Counted from the stretch's first letter, positions 1-8,129 are shown. The stretch is DNA of 9,005 nucleotides from Bacteroidetes bacterium CG2_30_32_10 (GCA_001872995.1 MNXO01000085.1:660-9664); one strand, 5' to 3'. Numbers and translations: made by a program. Notes: generated from the letters alone by a model not told the origin.

Positions 1-3000
1 AGGAATCATAATCTTATGGTTTCTGGTTTCTCCTTTTTTAAGTGTAAAAGGACCAATAAACTTAACCATTGGTTTAAAACGGTTTGCTTTGGTACCATCT
101 TTAGAAGAACCTTCGTCTCCACCACCAATGCTTAATATTCTTTCTAGTTTACCGCCATAAGCACCCATTACTAAATCAAACATGTCCCAAGTTTTAACGC
201 CTAAGGCTTCTTTGGCATAGAAATAGCTCCAAGGGTCTGGTGTTTTGAAATGAGTAAGGTCGAGCAAACCATCATCAACAATAGCAATGGTATAAACCAT
301 TTCTTTACCATTTTCTTCTTTAACACTAATATTTACGTTTTCTTCAGGTTTCAACACATCTGGCATTTTAAGAATAGGACGTAAGTGTGTTTTTGGGTCA
401 TCAATCATGATGGGCAAAATACCATAAAGTCGAATTGGCAAATCGTTGACCGTTTGAGCGTGAGGTTGCAATAAAGTAACGTTTAAATAAACATTAGGAG
501 CCATTTCATCGGTAACAGGAAAAGAAAACACGGTTTGTCCTTTATCTACTTCTTTCCAATATGTTTTCAATACTTTTGAACCAGTTTCAATGCTAATCAA
601 AGCCCTACCTTTACCTGAGCTAGGAATGGTAACTTTTACCTGGTCGCCAACGGCGTATTTATCTTTATCAACTGTAAAACTAAGCATGGTAGCTGCCGCA
701 TTTTTTTCAGTTGATTGACGAGAAGCCCAACCTGGCCAATCGATATAAACAACTTTTCCGGTAGCATGTCCACTTTTTTCATCAATTACACGAATCAAGT
801 ATCTGCCATAATCTGGATAATCAATGCGAAGATTGAATTTTCCTTTTCCATTTACAATTTTTACGCTTTCTTTTTTTATCAGCTTATTAGAATATTCGCT
901 TTCGTATGAGGTAAAGCTTTCGTAAGAATTATCCCACCACCATTTCCAAGATGCTTTATATACTTCAACTCTTACATCGTTGGAGGATAAAGAAACACCA
1001 TCCGCATTTACATTGACAATCTTAATTACATTGTTGGTATCGGTAAATAGCATCCCAGAATACTTTTCTCCTTTAGGGACTTCAATTCCAACAAACGAAT
1101 TGTAAGGATAATATGGCATTGAGAAATTATCTGAGCTAAAAGCACCACTTTCTTCAAATACTCTTACCACAAAATTAGCGTTAAGCACACCAGGTGCAAC
1201 ATTATCTATAGCAATATCGGGCTTTACTTTTGCATTTCCATTTTCATCAGTAGTAGAATTGAAAATCACTTTATTTTCGGAACTAAACTTGCGAGTAGGG
1301 TCATCAAATATATATTTATCGTAATTTTTAAAGGTGGTTTTTATTGGTGTAAGCGTAACCATTACATTCGCTCTAAGGTCTTTGCCAACTGCACCGTGTA
1401 ACCATTTCACATTTAACGTGCCTTCTTTGTCGCTTTGTTCTTTAGTAAGTTTGGTAGCGCCAAAATCGAGATTTATTTTTAAACGATTTGGCATAATGGT
1501 TTCAATCTTAAGTGTTTTACTGAAGGTAGCACTACCAACTCGAACTGTTAGTGTCCAATTACCAGTAGGGTCATTGGGGTTAGTAGCAGTGCTAAAATTA
1601 TAAAAGCCAGCTTCGGAAGATGATTTAATTATTTTTTTAGCAATTTGCCCTTTAGGGTCAATCAGTTCCATTTGCACTGGATAGTTTGAAGGCAAACTAT
1701 TTTGTTTGTCTTCCAATACAAACATTACATACAATGAATCGCCTGGACGCCAAACGCCTCTTTCGGTATAAATAAAACCTTTTAATCCTTCACTTACAGA
1801 TTGACCAGATACATCAAACAAACTCTGAGACAGCGAAGAGCCATCATCTAATTTCAAATATCCTCTTTGTTCTTTTTTCTTGGCAATTAATAGAAAAGGT
1901 TTCTTCTCCATTTTCAGTGTAGCAATACCATCACTATTGGTTTCGCCTTTAATAAGAAGTTGTTGTTGATAATCATAAACTTCCAATTGCACACCCGACA
2001 TTGGTTTAGTATCAATCAAGTTGGTAACAATAAATGTCATCGTTCCATCCGAACCATTTTTGGCAATCAAACCCAAATCTGACGCTAAAAAGTTTTTGCT
2101 AATGTCTCTTGTGTTGTTATAATAAGATGATTTGCAAGGGTCGTCTTTTTCATTCCAGTTATAACCACCATCATCATAATAATCACCATAGTAATAGTCA
2201 TCGTAGTAATAGTCGGTATATTCAGTGGCATCATCGTTTATCTCTGATTGAACATCTTCCATTTCAGCGTCCGAGTTATCTTCTCCACCAGCTACACATT
2301 GGTAAGTAGAATATTGTTTTTTGAAGCCAATTGTTATTTTGTAGATGGCGCCCGGTTCGGTTTTAATCAATTCGGAGAGGTCAAGGAAGAAACGATTCCA
2401 ATTGCCATATTCTATTGGAGTTTCGCTTGTTAAAGCAATTTTTTTCTTTAATACTGTTTTAGCTACCCTGCTTAATTCTTTTTCCCCTTCAAGGTTATTT
2501 ACTTGCAAAAATTGTGCAATATTGTTTTCAAATATTTTTACTATTTTAACATCTACTGCATTAAGGTTCACGGCTTCAAAAGGGAAAACTAATCCATTTG
2601 AGTTAGGCATTATCACGCCACTACCCACCAAACGAACTGCTGGTTTAAGTTCTTCAAATTTAATAAGCCTTGCAATGGATGATTTTAATTTCTTGCCCAT
2701 ATAGTTTTTAATGGAAGGTTCGGCAGTTAAATTGTATTCACCTGTTTTTTTGGTGGCAGAATATATCCTAATTTCATTGTCTTCAATGGCGAAGTTTAAA
2801 TCCATCAAGGTGCCTATTTTAATTAAACCATTGAGGTCTTGCTGTTCCTGTAATAAATCCGAAAACTGCATAGAAACATATTGTTCTGGCTGATAAATTA
2901 CACGAAGATTGGTAAGTTTATAATCATTGATGGCAGGAATTTCAATAATTTTGGTGCTATCAATATCAACCTTCAAAGGTTTTCCGTTCCATTGAAGTTT

Positions 3001-3651
3001 TAATTCGCCCGAATTGCTTTTTCTAATGATGCTATCGGTTTGAAACCGATGGGTTTTACGGTCGAGCTCGTGTATCCAATTAATTTTTAAAGTTCTACCA
3101 TTATCAGAAGCGTTTAAAAGTTTTTCTACTTCCTTGCTATCGGCAACATCTGCTGTTGTTAATGTTCCCAATAATTTATACGTGTTTTTATCGCTGGGCT
3201 TCAAATTATCAACGGTTACGCTGAAGTTTTGAGCCATCGTTTCAAACTGAAACTTGAATACTTCCAAATCGGATGGGACTTTCAAGAGTTTCTCGAGATA
3301 AAACTTAGCGGTATATTTTTGTTTGGAAGGAAGTTTTTCGGTAGGTTTAAATTCAATGGTTCTGGAGTCTTTCCACACCGTAGTTCCTTTGATAGAAGGA
3401 CTAAATTTAAACAAAGAAGCATCTACTGCTTTCCCAATATCTTCTTGATTTGCAAAATCGCTGGCAAGCCTAATTTTAATGGTTGATTCCGATGATATTA
3501 ATCCCGAAGTATAAGCTGAAATATACTTTGCGAAAGCAGGATTAATTTTAATAATTTCGTGCTTGCTCTTATTTCTGATAATCAAGAGCACCAGCGCCAA
3601 GACTACAATGGCAGCAACAATTCCGGTAATAATTTTTGCATTTCTTTTCAC
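1..3651 (-). CDS. Alpha-2-macroglobulin family protein, N-terminal 1217 residues (runs off the left edge)
   Basis: Reads without a stop from a GTG at 3651-3649 to the window edge. GTG is the only plausible start: an in-frame TAA lies seven codons upstream. The family consists of envelope-bound protease traps. Residues 1-30 (MKRNAKIITGIVAAIVVLAL, then VLLIIRNKSK) form one membrane helix; there is no lipobox cysteine, unlike the lipoprotein form of E. coli YfhM. Then come beta-rich macroglobulin domains. YTERGVWRPGDSLY (628-641) matches the start of the MG2 module. KYAVGDQVKVTI (about 998-1009) matches the bait-region/MG domain. The stretch from GLLDLTHFKTPDPW (starting at 1128) through ALGVKTWDMFD to RFKPMVKFIGPF is characteristic of bacterial A2M just before the thioester domain, so the thioester region lies outside the window and cannot be judged. 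C452 and C506, the only visible cysteines, flank a Tyr/Asp-rich loop. Divergent from the HD gene, with its own promoter. Confidence 0.95.
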   Translation of the reverse strand, partial: MKRNAKIITGIVAAIVVLALVLLIIRNKSKHEIIKINPAFAKYISAYTSGLISSESTIKIRLASDFANQEDIGKAVDASLFKFSPSIKGTTVWKDSRTIEFKPTEKLPSKQKYTAKFYLEKLLKVPSDLEVFKFQFETMAQNFSVTVDNLKPSDKNTYKLLGTLTTADVADSKEVEKLLNASDNGRTLKINWIHELDRKTHRFQTDSIIRKSNSGELKLQWNGKPLKVDIDSTKIIEIPAINDYKLTNLRVIYQPEQYVSMQFSDLLQEQQDLNGLIKIGTLMDLNFAIEDNEIRIYSATKKTGEYNLTAEPSIKNYMGKKLKSSIARLIKFEELKPAVRLVGSGVIMPNSNGLVFPFEAVNLNAVDVKIVKIFENNIAQFLQVNNLEGEKELSRVAKTVLKKKIALTSETPIEYGNWNRFFLDLSELIKTEPGAIYKITIGFKKQYSTYQCVAGGEDNSDAEMEDVQSEINDDATEYTDYYYDDYYYGDYYDDGGYNWNEKDDPCKSSYYNNTRDISKNFLASDLGLIAKNGSDGTMTFIVTNLIDTKPMSGVQLEVYDYQQQLLIKGETNSDGIATLKMEKKPFLLIAKKKEQRGYLKLDDGSSLSQSLFDVSGQSVSEGLKGFIYTERGVWRPGDSLYVMFVLEDKQNSLPSNYPVQMELIDPKGQIAKKIIKSSSEAGFYNFSTATNPNDPTGNWTLTVRVGSATFSKTLKIETIMPNRLKINLDFGATKLTKEQSDKEGTLNVKWLHGAVGKDLRANVMVTLTPIKTTFKNYDKYIFDDPTRKFSSENKVIFNSTTDENGNAKVKPDIAIDNVAPGVLNANFVVRVFEESGAFSSDNFSMPYYPYNSFVGIEVPKGEKYSGMLFTDTNNVIKIVNVNADGVSLSSNDVRVEVYKASWKWWWDNSYESFTSYESEYSNKLIKKESVKIVNGKGKFNLRIDYPDYGRYLIRVIDEKSGHATGKVVYIDWPGWASRQSTEKNAAATMLSFTVDKDKYAVGDQVKVTIPSSGKGRALISIETGSKVLKTYWKEVDKGQTVFSFPVTDEMAPNVYLNVTLLQPHAQTVNDLPIRLYGILPIMIDDPKTHLRPILKMPDVLKPEENVNISVKEENGKEMVYTIAIVDDGLLDLTHFKTPDPWSYFYAKEALGVKTWDMFDLVMGAYGGKLERILSIGGGDEGSSKDGTKANRFKPMVKFIGPFTLKKGETRNHKIMIP

Positions 3652-3722
3652 AGCTTTATGTTTTAAGGATTAATAAAAAATTTTATAATTAAAAAATACG
3701 ATGGTTGGAATATTTATTCCAA

Positions 3723-3754
3723 CAAACCTACAATTTATTTTTATAATATGCAAG
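3723..3754 (-). promoter_or_regulatory. Bacteroidota-type promoter for the alpha-2-macroglobulin gene
   Basis: On the minus strand TAGGTTTG (3730-3723) matches the Bacteroidota -7 consensus TAnnTTTG exactly. A CTTG containing the TTG core of the -33 element lies at 3754-3751, 20 bp upstream, within the usual spacing of roughly 17-23 bp. Transcription would start near 3715, leaving a leader of about 65 nt before the GTG start. This is the best-formed promoter in the window because both elements and the spacing fit. The match is by eye. Confidence 0.6.
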
Positions 3755-3870
3755 ATTGTGATATAAATTTCATTTAAATTTAATCAGGGGCTGATGAATA
3801 ACTCAACACTCAACCTATTACTAAACCGTCCACAAGAAATATACAATACAATATTTTGGCAGATTTTGTA

Positions 3871-3899
3871 AATGCCGACAGACTAAAAAAGTCGGTATT
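3871..3899. repeat. Inverted repeat, 9-bp stem with 11-nt loop
   Basis: AATGCCGAC (3871-3879) pairs with GTCGGTATT (3891-3899), with a single G-T position, around an A-rich loop. Neither strand has a T-run right after the stem, so it does not look like an intrinsic terminator. It lies between the divergent A2M and HD genes, where an operator or a leader structure would be possible. The function is unknown. Confidence 0.45.
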
Positions 3900-4006
3900 A
3901 ATAGTCAAAAATAGATGGATTTTTATTATAAAAAGTGTTTAATAACAAATTCTAACCATTAAAATTACTAATTTTACACCAGATATAATCATAAGTCTTA
4001 ATTGAT

Positions 4007-4567
4007 ATGCAAAAAACCAGAGAAGAAGCGGAAAAGCTATTAAAGAAGTACATAAAAAACGATAAAATGCTTGCTCATAGCTATGCGTCAGAGGCGGTGC
4101 TGAAAGCATTGGCTATTAGGCTCAAAACAGATGATATAAGCTGGTCGATAGCAGGTTTGCTTCACGATTTGGACGTTGAAATAACCAACGCCAATCCCAA
4201 AGTTCATGGATTAGAAGCTGCAAAAATTCTGAAAGAATATCATTATGATGATGAAATGATTGATGCCATTAAAATGCACAACGAAGAAGCCCATGGTTTA
4301 AAAAGAAATAAAATGTTTCATTTTGCTTTGGCTGCTGGCGAAACAATTACAGGGCTTATAATGGCAACCGCATTGGTTTATCCTGATAAAAAAATAGAAA
4401 ATGTTAAAGTAAAATCAGTAACTAAAAGAATGAAAGAAAAAGCTTTTGCTGCCTCTGTTAATCGCAAAACAATTATGGAATGCGAAAAATTAGGTCTTAC
4501 TTTAGACGAATTTGTTGATATTTCTTTAACTGCTATGAAAGAAATTAGCATTAAAATTGGATTATAA
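4007..4567 (+). CDS. HD-domain (HDIG-type) putative metal-dependent phosphohydrolase
   Basis: 186 residues, ATG start, soluble, no signal peptide. HD-superfamily signatures appear in order: H24 (AHSYASEAV), the metal-binding HD pair H53-D54 (GLLHDLDVE), H67 in KVHGLEAAKIL and H91 in IKMHNEEAHG. The helix that normally carries the last metal-ligand aspartate (pattern AAD-x-x-TGLI-x-A in relatives as I recall them) reads AAGETITGLIMATALVYP, so Glu112 appears to replace that Asp. The C-terminal part (SVTKRMKEKAFAASVNR, then ECEKLGLTLDEFVDISLTAM) matches a widespread family of about 190-residue uncharacterised HD proteins, so the length is normal and the protein complete. Substrates in the superfamily are nucleotides or other phosphate esters; the specific one cannot be named. 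The acyl-CoA ligase gene follows after 129 bp with its own promoter-like element, so co-transcription is uncertain. Confidence 0.9.
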   Translation: MQKTREEAEKLLKKYIKNDKMLAHSYASEAVLKALAIRLKTDDISWSIAGLLHDLDVEITNANPKVHGLEAAKILKEYHYDDEMIDAIKMHNEEAHGLKRNKMFHFALAAGETITGLIMATALVYPDKKIENVKVKSVTKRMKEKAFAASVNRKTIMECEKLGLTLDEFVDISLTAMKEISIKIGL

Positions 4568-4636
4568 GAAATTAGATTACTAAAAAATGAAGGGGCTTTC
4601 AATATTTTCCAAAAACAAAAGTCCACAAATCTTTTT

Positions 4637-4644
4637 TATCTTTG
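4637..4644 (+). promoter_or_regulatory. Possible -7 promoter element before the acyl-CoA ligase operon
   Basis: TATCTTTG matches TAnnTTTG exactly and would give a transcript start near 4651 and a leader of about 45 nt before the ATG at 4697. No TTTG or TTG is seen 17-23 bp upstream, so only half of the bipartite promoter is present. Confidence 0.4.
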
Positions 4645-4696
4645 TTGGAAAATAAATAACACTTACAACCGATAACATTCGCTCCTATTTTTAACA

Positions 4697-6625
4697 ATGA
4701 AAACAATTCCTGCACTTTTTAAAGAAAGCGTCAAAAAATATCCCAACAATATTATATTGTGGGAAAATTTAAATAGGGAATATGTTGGTTTAACCTATAT
4801 TGAAGCATACCAAGAAGTGCTCTATTTTGCAGCTGGCTTGTTATCGTTGGGAATTGAAAAAGGAGACCGCATTGCAATTATATCGGAAGGAAGAAATCAA
4901 TGGCTCATTTGCGATTTAGGAATACTCTTTATTGGAGCAGTCAATGTGCCGCTATCTGTCAAAATTGAAGAGCCTACAGAATTGAAATTTAGACTATCTC
5001 ATGCCGATTGTGTTTTAATTATTGCTTCTAATGTTCAAATTGCAAAAATTAAACCTATTTTAAATCAATTGCCCAATGTTCGATATGTGATGTCATTGGA
5101 TAAATCTATTACGCTAGAAAAAGGTGAGTTGTTATATTCAGATGTCATAGAAAAGGGGAAAGATTTATTAAAAAAACAACCAACTATTGTAGAAGAAAGA
5201 CTGAATACTATTGAACAAAGCGATTTGGCAAATATTTGTTATACTTCTGGAACTACATCAGACCCCAAAGGGATAATGCTTTCGCATCGAAATTACATCA
5301 CTAATGTTGAACAATCGCTTGGTTTGTTTCAGGTTTATGAACATTATAAAACATTGATGATTCTTCCTTGGGACCATTCTTTTGCACATACAGTAGGATT
5401 GTACTCCGTTATCAGCGGAGGAGCAAGCATCGCATCTATTCAGAAAGGGAAAACCCCAATAGAAGTGTTAAAAAATATTGGTAAAAATATTAAACAAGTA
5501 GAACCTTATTTTTTGCTTAGTGTGCCTGCCCTTGCTCGCAACTTAAGAACAAATATAGAAAAAGTGGTCATCAAAAAAGGAAAATTAGCTTTTGGCATTT
5601 ATAATACTGCATTATTCATTGCTTATAAATATAATGCGGAGGGATTTAATAAAGGAAAAGGTTGGAGATGCTTATTATTCCCGATATACAAAATAATTGA
5701 CCTGCTTTTATTCAAAAAAATAAGAAGCAACTTTGGTGAAAATATGAAGTTTTTCGTTGGTGGAGGTGCTTTACTTGATATTGATTTACAAAGATTTTAC
5801 TATGCGATTGGAATTCCAATGTTTCAAGGCTACGGGCTTTCTGAAGCTTCTCCTGTAATTTCTTCTAATAGTGAAAAGTGCCATAAACTTGGTTCTTCCG
5901 GGAAAGTAGCGACCAATCTTTTATTGAAAATTTGCGACTCAGAGGGTAAAGAGTTATCAATCGGCGAAAAAGGAGAGATTGTGATAAAAGGTGAAAATGT
6001 AATGCTGGGATATTGGAAAAACCCTAAATCAACCGAAGAAACCATTAAAGATGGCTGGCTTTATACGGGAGATATGGGCTATATGGATAAGGACGGTTAT
6101 TTGTTTGTTTTAGGAAGATTTAAAAGCCTTTTGATAGGTAGCGATGGAGAAAAAATTAATCCTGAAGGATTAGAAGAGTCCTTTATGCAAAATTCTAAAT
6201 ATATTGAACAATGCTTACTCTTCAATAACCAAAATCATTATACGGTAATGCTATTATATCCCAATGCAAGCAATATTATCAAATGGCTCAATCATCATAA
6301 ATATCTGCTACATTCAAAAGAAGCTACAATTGCTGCACTAAAATTAATGGAGGAAGAACTTTTAAAATTTAAAGCTAGTGAAAAAAAGGAAGGATTATTC
6401 TCAATTCGATGGTTTCCTTCTGCAATAGCTATTCTTGACGAAGGATTTTCCGAAAACAACCACTTGATGAATAGTACAATGAAAATTGTTAGAGGTAAAG
6501 TCATACAACGCTACGAAGAAAGAATTAAATATCTTTACACCCCCGAAGCAAAACTTATTTCTAATGAAAAGAACATAAAAGCTATGGAAATATTATTAAA
6601 TGTCTCGATTGATAAAAACGCTTAA
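4697..6625 (+). CDS. AMP-forming long-chain acyl-CoA synthetase / acyl-acid ligase
   Basis: A 642-residue member of the adenylate-forming (ANL) superfamily. It would activate a carboxylic acid, most likely a fatty acid, with ATP to an acyl-AMP and then a CoA thioester. Motifs in order: the phosphate-binding loop YTSGTTSDPKGIMLSHRN (182-199), GYGLSEASP (378-386) that contacts the adenylate, GEIVIKGENVMLGYWKNP (426-443), the ribose-binding aspartate in YTGD (456-459), and the domain hinge GRFKSLLIGSDGEKINPEG (473-491). NSTMKIVRGK near the C-terminus holds the probable catalytic lysine, K596. The length fits the long FACS-like branch, and the hinge plus the STMK ending resemble the form I know from Bacteroidota. 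It has no N-terminal membrane segment and is likely cytoplasmic or membrane-associated. The PNPOx-like gene starts 12 bp after the stop, indicating one operon. Chain-length preference cannot be read from the sequence. Confidence 0.93.
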   Translation: MKTIPALFKESVKKYPNNIILWENLNREYVGLTYIEAYQEVLYFAAGLLSLGIEKGDRIAIISEGRNQWLICDLGILFIGAVNVPLSVKIEEPTELKFRLSHADCVLIIASNVQIAKIKPILNQLPNVRYVMSLDKSITLEKGELLYSDVIEKGKDLLKKQPTIVEERLNTIEQSDLANICYTSGTTSDPKGIMLSHRNYITNVEQSLGLFQVYEHYKTLMILPWDHSFAHTVGLYSVISGGASIASIQKGKTPIEVLKNIGKNIKQVEPYFLLSVPALARNLRTNIEKVVIKKGKLAFGIYNTALFIAYKYNAEGFNKGKGWRCLLFPIYKIIDLLLFKKIRSNFGENMKFFVGGGALLDIDLQRFYYAIGIPMFQGYGLSEASPVISSNSEKCHKLGSSGKVATNLLLKICDSEGKELSIGEKGEIVIKGENVMLGYWKNPKSTEETIKDGWLYTGDMGYMDKDGYLFVLGRFKSLLIGSDGEKINPEGLEESFMQNSKYIEQCLLFNNQNHYTVMLLYPNASNIIKWLNHHKYLLHSKEATIAALKLMEEELLKFKASEKKEGLFSIRWFPSAIAILDEGFSENNHLMNSTMKIVRGKVIQRYEERIKYLYTPEAKLISNEKNIKAMEILLNVSIDKNA

Positions 6626-6637
6626 ACAATTATACCC

Positions 6638-7099
6638 ATGAAAAAAAGAACTTTTGACAACCAATCCGATATAGAATATATTATTAATAAATGCGAAGTG
6701 TGTTATATGGCAATGGTTGATGAGAATAACCTACCCTATGTATTGCCTTTCAATTTTGGCTATAAGAATAAATGCTTATACCTGCATGGAACTAAAATAG
6801 GTAAAAAAATTGATATTCTCAAGAAAAACAACCATGTTTGCATTACATTTAGCACCGACCATTCTCTTGTTTACCAGAACGACAGTGTAGCATGTAGTTT
6901 TACAATGAAATTTAGAAGTGTGGTAGCCTATGGAAAAGTTTTTTTTATTGAAGATTACGATAAAAAAGTAGAAGCTATAGATGAAGTAATGAAGAAATAT
7001 ACTGGAAAAAGCTTTCAATATTCAAAACCTGCTATAATTAACCTCGAAACAATAAAGATAGAAATTGAAAGTTGGTCGGGAAAAGAATCGGGTTATTAA
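6638..7099 (+). CDS. Pyridoxamine 5'-phosphate oxidase-like (Nim-type) flavin-binding protein
   Basis: A 153-residue protein with the split-barrel fold layout of the PNPOx/Nim family (Pyridox_oxase_2 type). CYMAMVDENNLPYVLPFNFGY (22-42) is the first strand pair. YLHGTKIGKKIDILKKN (48-64) is the usual flavin-phosphate-binding segment with H50. ACSFTMKFRSVVAYGKV (86-101 approximately) is the typical mid-barrel strand. The C-terminus is IEIESWSGKESGY. Members bind FMN or related flavins and include nitroimidazole reductases, but most have unknown substrates, so resistance should not be inferred. It is complete and of normal length. It starts 12 bp behind the acyl-CoA ligase gene and is almost certainly co-transcribed with it. 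No shared pathway follows from the sequence, and no terminator hairpin is seen downstream. Confidence 0.88.
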   Translation: MKKRTFDNQSDIEYIINKCEVCYMAMVDENNLPYVLPFNFGYKNKCLYLHGTKIGKKIDILKKNNHVCITFSTDHSLVYQNDSVACSFTMKFRSVVAYGKVFFIEDYDKKVEAIDEVMKKYTGKSFQYSKPAIINLETIKIEIESWSGKESGY

Positions 7100-7138
7100 A
7101 AAACAGTTTGCTACCAAATAAAAAGCGGAAAATTTATG

Positions 7139-7146
7139 TATATTTG
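7139..7146 (+). promoter_or_regulatory. Possible -7 promoter element before cvfB
   Basis: TATATTTG matches TAnnTTTG exactly. A TTTG occurs at 7107-7110, but 28 bp away, longer than the usual 17-23 bp, so the -33 part is doubtful. The predicted start near 7153 gives a leader of about 50 nt. It lies in the 98-bp gap after the PNPOx-like gene and suggests that cvfB can be transcribed separately. Confidence 0.4.
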
Positions 7147-7203
7147 TTTTCTACATATTTATTGAGTAGTTTTAAGAATAAAAAAATATAATGATAGTTG
7201 CAA

Positions 7204-8043
7204 ATGATAGAATTAGGAAAATATAATACTTTAGAAGTAAGGAGAAAAACTTCGGTAGGTTTGTTTTTGAGCGACAGAGAAGGAAATGAACTTTTGCTTC
7301 CCAACAAGTACATTCCAGAGGGCATAGAGATTGGGGAAGAAATTAAAGTGTTTGTTTATAAAGACAGCGAAGACAGAATTATTGGCACCACATTAACACC
7401 AAAAGTATTCCTTCATCAATTTGCTTATATGAAGGTGGAAATGATATCGCAACACGGTGCTTTTCTCGATTGGGGTCTCGAAAAACAACTGTTTGTCCCT
7501 TTTAGAGAACAAGCACGAAAAATGGAAGAAGGGAAATGGTATATTATTTATATGTATCGCGACGAAGAAAGTGATAGACTTGTGGCTTCCTCCAAAATAA
7601 ATGGATATTTAGACAACGACGAACTTACTGTTAAAGTTGGAGACCAGGTTGATATTCTCATTTGCGAATCTACCGACCTGGGAATTAATGTAATTATTAA
7701 CAATATCCATAAAGGACTTATTTACCATAACGAACTCTTTGCAAAAGTGAATATTGGCGATATTAGAAAAGGTTACATTAAAAACATTAGAGAAGACAAT
7801 AAAATTGATGTACAATTGCAAAAACAAGGTTATGGAAACGTGGAACCCAGTGCACAAATAATTCTTGAAAAGCTTAAAGCCAATGGAGGCTTTCTAGAAT
7901 TAACGGATGCTAGTGCTCCCGAAGATATTGCAAAACAATTGGAAATGAGCAAAAAAACATTTAAAAAAGCAATTGGTTCTTTATATAAAAATCACCTCAT
8001 CAATATAGAGCAGACGGGTATTCGATGGATAATGACAGAATAA
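7204..8043 (+). CDS. cvfB: CvfB-family S1 RNA-binding protein with C-terminal winged helix
   Basis: 279 residues from ATG 7204, chosen because family members begin with MIE(L/I)GKYN. A TTG six bases earlier is in frame but would only add two residues. Three S1-like OB modules are visible: about 2-65 (IELGKYNTLEV through VGLFLSDREGNELLLPNKYI), about 70-132 (with GAFLDWGLEKQLFVPFREQ) and about 140-208 (VKVGDQVDILI through GYIKNIREDNKIDVQL). A winged helix at about 215-277 (EDIAKQLEMSKKTFKKAIGS, then LINIEQTGIRW) closes the protein, as in CvfB/YitL. The family binds RNA; in Staphylococcus aureus CvfB affects virulence gene expression, and its role in Bacteroidota is not established. The length is normal, the protein is cytoplasmic and appears complete. 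No terminator hairpin with a T-run is visible after the stop. Confidence 0.92.
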   Translation: MIELGKYNTLEVRRKTSVGLFLSDREGNELLLPNKYIPEGIEIGEEIKVFVYKDSEDRIIGTTLTPKVFLHQFAYMKVEMISQHGAFLDWGLEKQLFVPFREQARKMEEGKWYIIYMYRDEESDRLVASSKINGYLDNDELTVKVGDQVDILICESTDLGINVIINNIHKGLIYHNELFAKVNIGDIRKGYIKNIREDNKIDVQLQKQGYGNVEPSAQIILEKLKANGGFLELTDASAPEDIAKQLEMSKKTFKKAIGSLYKNHLINIEQTGIRWIMTE

Positions 8044-8129
8044 TTTATAATATCAGGAGCTGTTGGGGGTTTTAAAAATAATTAATCGAAGAGGCATTTC
8101 ACATTAAAAACTAATATTACTCATCGTAT

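Larger units (their letters stand above)
3652..4006. other. Divergent intergenic region (355 bp) between the A2M and HD genes
   Basis: No convincing reading frame is seen. The left third holds the minus-strand promoter of the A2M gene. The middle holds a small palindrome TCAGGGGCTGA (3784-3794) and a larger hairpin at 3871-3899. On the right, TAATTTTA (3969-3976) is one base off the TAnnTTTG element and would start transcription about 24 nt before the HD gene, but no -33 TTTG is seen at the right distance, so this second promoter is weak. The rest is AT-rich sequence without recognisable structure. Confidence 0.6.

Noticed and set aside
2109..2309. Plus-strand His-rich frame with an HHHHNNHH run
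   Set aside because: It is the opposite-strand shadow of the Tyr/Asp-rich codons of the A2M gene and has no independent support.
7198..7203. TTG at 7198 as the cvfB start
   Set aside because: It adds only two residues (MQ) before the methionine that matches the family N-terminus; an ATG two codons later is preferred.
7191..7226. 11-codon ATG frame (MIVANDRIRKI) overlapping the cvfB start, as a leader peptide
   Set aside because: Out of frame with cvfB, no attenuator-like structure and no amino-acid bias; most likely chance.
8057..8080. Possible terminator after cvfB (CAGGAGCTG followed by GGGGGTTTT)
   Set aside because: The stem is only three base pairs and the T-run is not preceded by a stable hairpin.
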